Shown: positions 24,211 to 25,551 of the stretch, piece after piece
Position numbering within the stretch: the first letter of the stretch is position 1
How the letters are laid out: every line of letters begins with the position of its first letter
Assembly (NCBI GenBank): GCA_046295655.1
Contig: JBKBMT010000041.1
Coordinates: forward strand, 1 to 25,551
Source of the DNA: JBKBMT01 sp046295655
GTDB taxonomy: Bacteria > Pseudomonadota > Alphaproteobacteria > Rhodobacterales > Rhodobacteraceae
Direction: 5' to 3'
DNA length: 25,551 bases
The notes under the pieces: model-generated
What the model saw: the letters and a program-made list of their open reading frames with translations, nothing else
Told to the model about the DNA's origin: nothing
Databases searched by the model: none
Made by a program: the position numbers and the translations under genes

Positions 24211-24239
24211 CTTGAACGGAATCGCCCGGCCGCCTAATT
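24211..24239 (+). promoter_or_regulatory. candidate RpoH-type promoter of a small RNA
   Basis: CTTGAAC (24211-24217) and CCTAATT (24233-24239) are separated by 15 bases. This is close to the alphaproteobacterial heat-shock sigma (RpoH) pattern of CTTGA-type -35 and CYTATNT-type -10 and is poor for housekeeping sigma. Transcription would start near 24246. Sigma assignment is an inference from consensus memory. Confidence 0.45.
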
Positions 24240-24245
24240 CCTCGG

Positions 24246-24327
24246 GTGAAGGCGGTGATCGAGTTATTTCTCACTTCCTTCTACCTCCCTGTTGGACTTA
24301 GGCCGAGCGCAAGCTCGGCCTTTTTTT
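24246..24327 (+). ncRNA. candidate stress-induced trans-acting small RNA
   Basis: About 80 nt between a promoter-like element and a strong terminator. The 5' part folds as GAAGG (24248-24252) with CCTTC (24277-24281) and GTGA (24255-24258) with TCAC (24271-24274), separated by a 2x2 internal loop and closed by a 12-base A/U-rich loop. A single-stranded stretch follows (24282-24300) that contains CCTCCCT (24284-24290), able to pair with Shine-Dalgarno sequences. A terminator hairpin with seven Ts ends the RNA. This design recalls the RpoH-controlled CcsR-type small RNAs of Rhodobacter, though no sequence identity is claimed. A weak in-frame GTG ORF starts at 24246 but runs through the terminator and lacks a ribosome site, so coding is unlikely. 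Confidence 0.55.
24301..24327 (+). terminator. strong intrinsic terminator
   Basis: An 8-bp perfect stem, GGCCGAGC/GCTCGGCC, closes a GCAA tetraloop and is followed directly by seven Ts. It would end the candidate small RNA and any read-through from the LysR-type gene. On the other strand there is no T-tract, so it serves only the plus strand. Confidence 0.93.
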
Positions 24328-24420
24328 CTGCCGGTATCGTTCTCCCTACGGTTTTGCCGCATCGCAGCGCAGTCTGCCGCCGATTTCGGCAGATCCGAGT
24401 CGCACCCGCCCCGACCGCTC

Positions 24421-25551
24421 TCAGGCCAGCAGGTTGTGGACCTCGCCGCCGATCGACAGGTTGATGGCCGACTGGCCCGCGCCATCGACCAGTGCGAACA
24501 GGATCTGACCCGTCGGACGGTAGATGACGAAGGCTTCGGCCACCGCGGCACCGCCTGCGCCCGGGGTGGTGGCGAAGTTGACCTGAAACTCGGCGCGAAC
24601 TGCCCCGGCGATCCCTGTCTGGAGCACGTCCCCTTGCGATGCATCGTAATCCTGGATCCAGTCGGACCCGTGCCCGGCAACACCCAGGTGAAAGAACGTG
24701 TCGGCCCCGCCTCCGCCATTCAGCCGGTCCGACCCGAAACCGCCATTCAGGAAATCGTCGCCGGCGCCGCCGAACAGCACATCGGCAAGCGCCCCGCCGT
24801 CCAGCCGGTCGTCGTCTTCGCCCCCGATCAGCGTATCGGCCCCGAAACCGCCGATCAGCGTATCGTTGCCGGAATCGCCGCGCAGCTCGTCGTTGCCGTG
24901 GCCGCCGTCCAGCAGGTCGTGGCCGGCGCCGCCGAAGATGATGTCGCGCACGTCGGCATCGGAATCCCCGCCGTAGATGATGTCATTGCCCGCCCCGCCG
25001 ACCAGCGTGTCTGCACCGTCGCCGCCTGACAGCGTGTCGTGGCCGTCACCGCCGTCCAGCCGGTCCGCGCCCTCGCCACCAAACAGACGGTCATTGCCGG
25101 CGCCGCCGGCCAGAGTATCGTCCCCGCCGCCGCCCGAAAGGCCGTCGTTCGCGGTGCTGCCGGTAATCCGCTCCGCCGCCGCGCCGCCGATCACGCGGAC
25201 GGCCTCCGCCTGGGAGCCCCAGTTCAGGAACTGCCAGCCTTCCAGCGTCAGCTCGGTCTGGCCGCCCATGTCGATCTGCACGAAATCGCCCGTCCGCGGC
25301 AACGAGGAACCGCTGCGCACCTGAAAGCCGGCGGCAAAGGAGGCCGCCTGCGCCGCCGTCAGATCCGCAGCATAGGGGAAATAGACCCCCGCCACATGGA
25401 CGCTGCCGGGCAGCTCCAGCCGCTCGATGCCGGAAATGATGGCCGGGCGCAGATCCCACCGCCCGCCAATCGGGGCGGAAAGCCGCAGAACATCGGTGCC
25501 CGAGCCACCGTCCAGCACCACCGCGTCGAAATCCTGTCCGGGACCGTCGAG
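24421..25551 (-). CDS. RTX-type calcium-binding protein, C-terminal part only
   Basis: The last 376 residues of a protein whose N-terminus lies beyond the window end. A spacer with beta-rich text (GTDVLRLSAPIGGRWDLRPAI in segments, IERLELPG) is followed by about 16 glycine/aspartate nonapeptides of the GGxGxDxLx type and an end domain with ADTFFHLGVAGHGSDWIQDYD resembling the serralysin-type C-terminal domain. Such repeats bind calcium outside the cell, and the uncleaved C-terminus is the usual type I secretion signal. The final residues, EVHNLLA, are acidic then hydrophobic, as expected. No catalytic domain is visible, so adhesin, protease or other enzyme cannot be told apart. The reading frame is open to the window edge. 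Confidence 0.9.
   Translation of the reverse strand, partial: LDGPGQDFDAVVLDGGSGTDVLRLSAPIGGRWDLRPAIISGIERLELPGSVHVAGVYFPYAADLTAAQAASFAAGFQVRSGSSLPRTGDFVQIDMGGQTELTLEGWQFLNWGSQAEAVRVIGGAAAERITGSTANDGLSGGGGDDTLAGGAGNDRLFGGEGADRLDGGDGHDTLSGGDGADTLVGGAGNDIIYGGDSDADVRDIIFGGAGHDLLDGGHGNDELRGDSGNDTLIGGFGADTLIGGEDDDRLDGGALADVLFGGAGDDFLNGGFGSDRLNGGGGADTFFHLGVAGHGSDWIQDYDASQGDVLQTGIAGAVRAEFQVNFATTPGAGGAAVAEAFVIYRPTGQILFALVDGAGQSAINLSIGGEVHNLLA
24691..25161 (-). repeat. RTX nonapeptide repeat block
   Basis: About 16 copies of a 27-base unit coding GGxGxDxLx. Copies vary by substitution, and one (GGDSDADVRDIIF, about 24931-24969) is stretched by four residues, splitting the block into an upstream set of six and a downstream set of nine. 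The last four or five copies before the end domain are the least regular (GGEDDDRLD, GGALADVLF). Confidence 0.88.

Noticed and set aside
24373..24393. Hairpin TCTGCCG/CGGCAGA downstream of the RTX gene as its terminator
   Set aside because: The 7-bp stem is real, but no T-tract follows on the minus strand, so I do not call it a terminator.
24246..24464. 72-codon ORF starting with GTG in the gap after the LysR-type gene
   Set aside because: It starts where the candidate RNA starts, has no ribosome site, reads through a strong terminator and overlaps the end of the RTX gene. The structural RNA explanation is better.

Overview
The window looks like chromosomal DNA of a GC-rich alphaproteobacterium, most likely a member of the Rhodobacterales (Rhodobacter/Paracoccus relatives). 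The reasons are the very high GC content, the cytochrome aa3 oxidase cluster in the order ctaC-ctaB-small ORF-ctaG-ctaE-surf1 without the subunit I gene, the single-chain indolepyruvate:ferredoxin oxidoreductase, and a RutR-type regulator beside an omega-amino acid aminotransferase. It is mostly core metabolism and assembly genes. I see no IS element, CRISPR array, tRNA, rRNA or integrase.

Layout: (1) 1-1747: a partial omega-amino acid:pyruvate aminotransferase (minus) divergent from a RutR-like TetR regulator, with a dyad operator between them; this fits beta-alanine/pyrimidine catabolism. (2) 1744-9246: a long minus-strand block. Read in transcription order it is ctaC, ctaB, a 62-residue membrane protein, ctaG, ctaE, an intrinsic terminator, surf1, thrC, an M16 peptidase and a GNAT acetyltransferase. 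The first part makes subunits II and III, heme O and the CuB insertion factor of the aa3 oxidase. The second part is a tightly overlapping set of surf1, threonine synthesis, peptidase and acetyltransferase genes. (3) 9247-9440: a divergent regulatory region with an FNR-type box, a candidate ctaC promoter and a structured ctaC leader.

(4) 9441-17854, plus strand: tldD, dprA, topA, then a ketone-body CoA-transferase operon (scoA, a 72-residue unknown ORF, scoB) followed by a glycosyltransferase-like gene with a cysteine cluster. (5) 17835-23076, minus strand: a fused indolepyruvate oxidoreductase, an acyltransferase and murI. (6) 23077-24120: a LysR-type regulator divergent from the oxidoreductase, with two clear palindromes between them. 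One of these lies inside the likely oxidoreductase promoter.

(7) 24121-24420: a non-coding gap that holds the most interesting item, a candidate trans-acting small RNA of about 80 nt. It has a heat-shock-sigma-like promoter, a 5' stem-loop, a single-stranded CCUCCC stretch able to pair with Shine-Dalgarno sequences, and a strong intrinsic terminator. (8) 24421-25551: the C-terminal part of an RTX-type calcium-binding secreted protein that continues past the window end.

All assignments were made by reading translations and motifs by eye. No database search or folding program was run.
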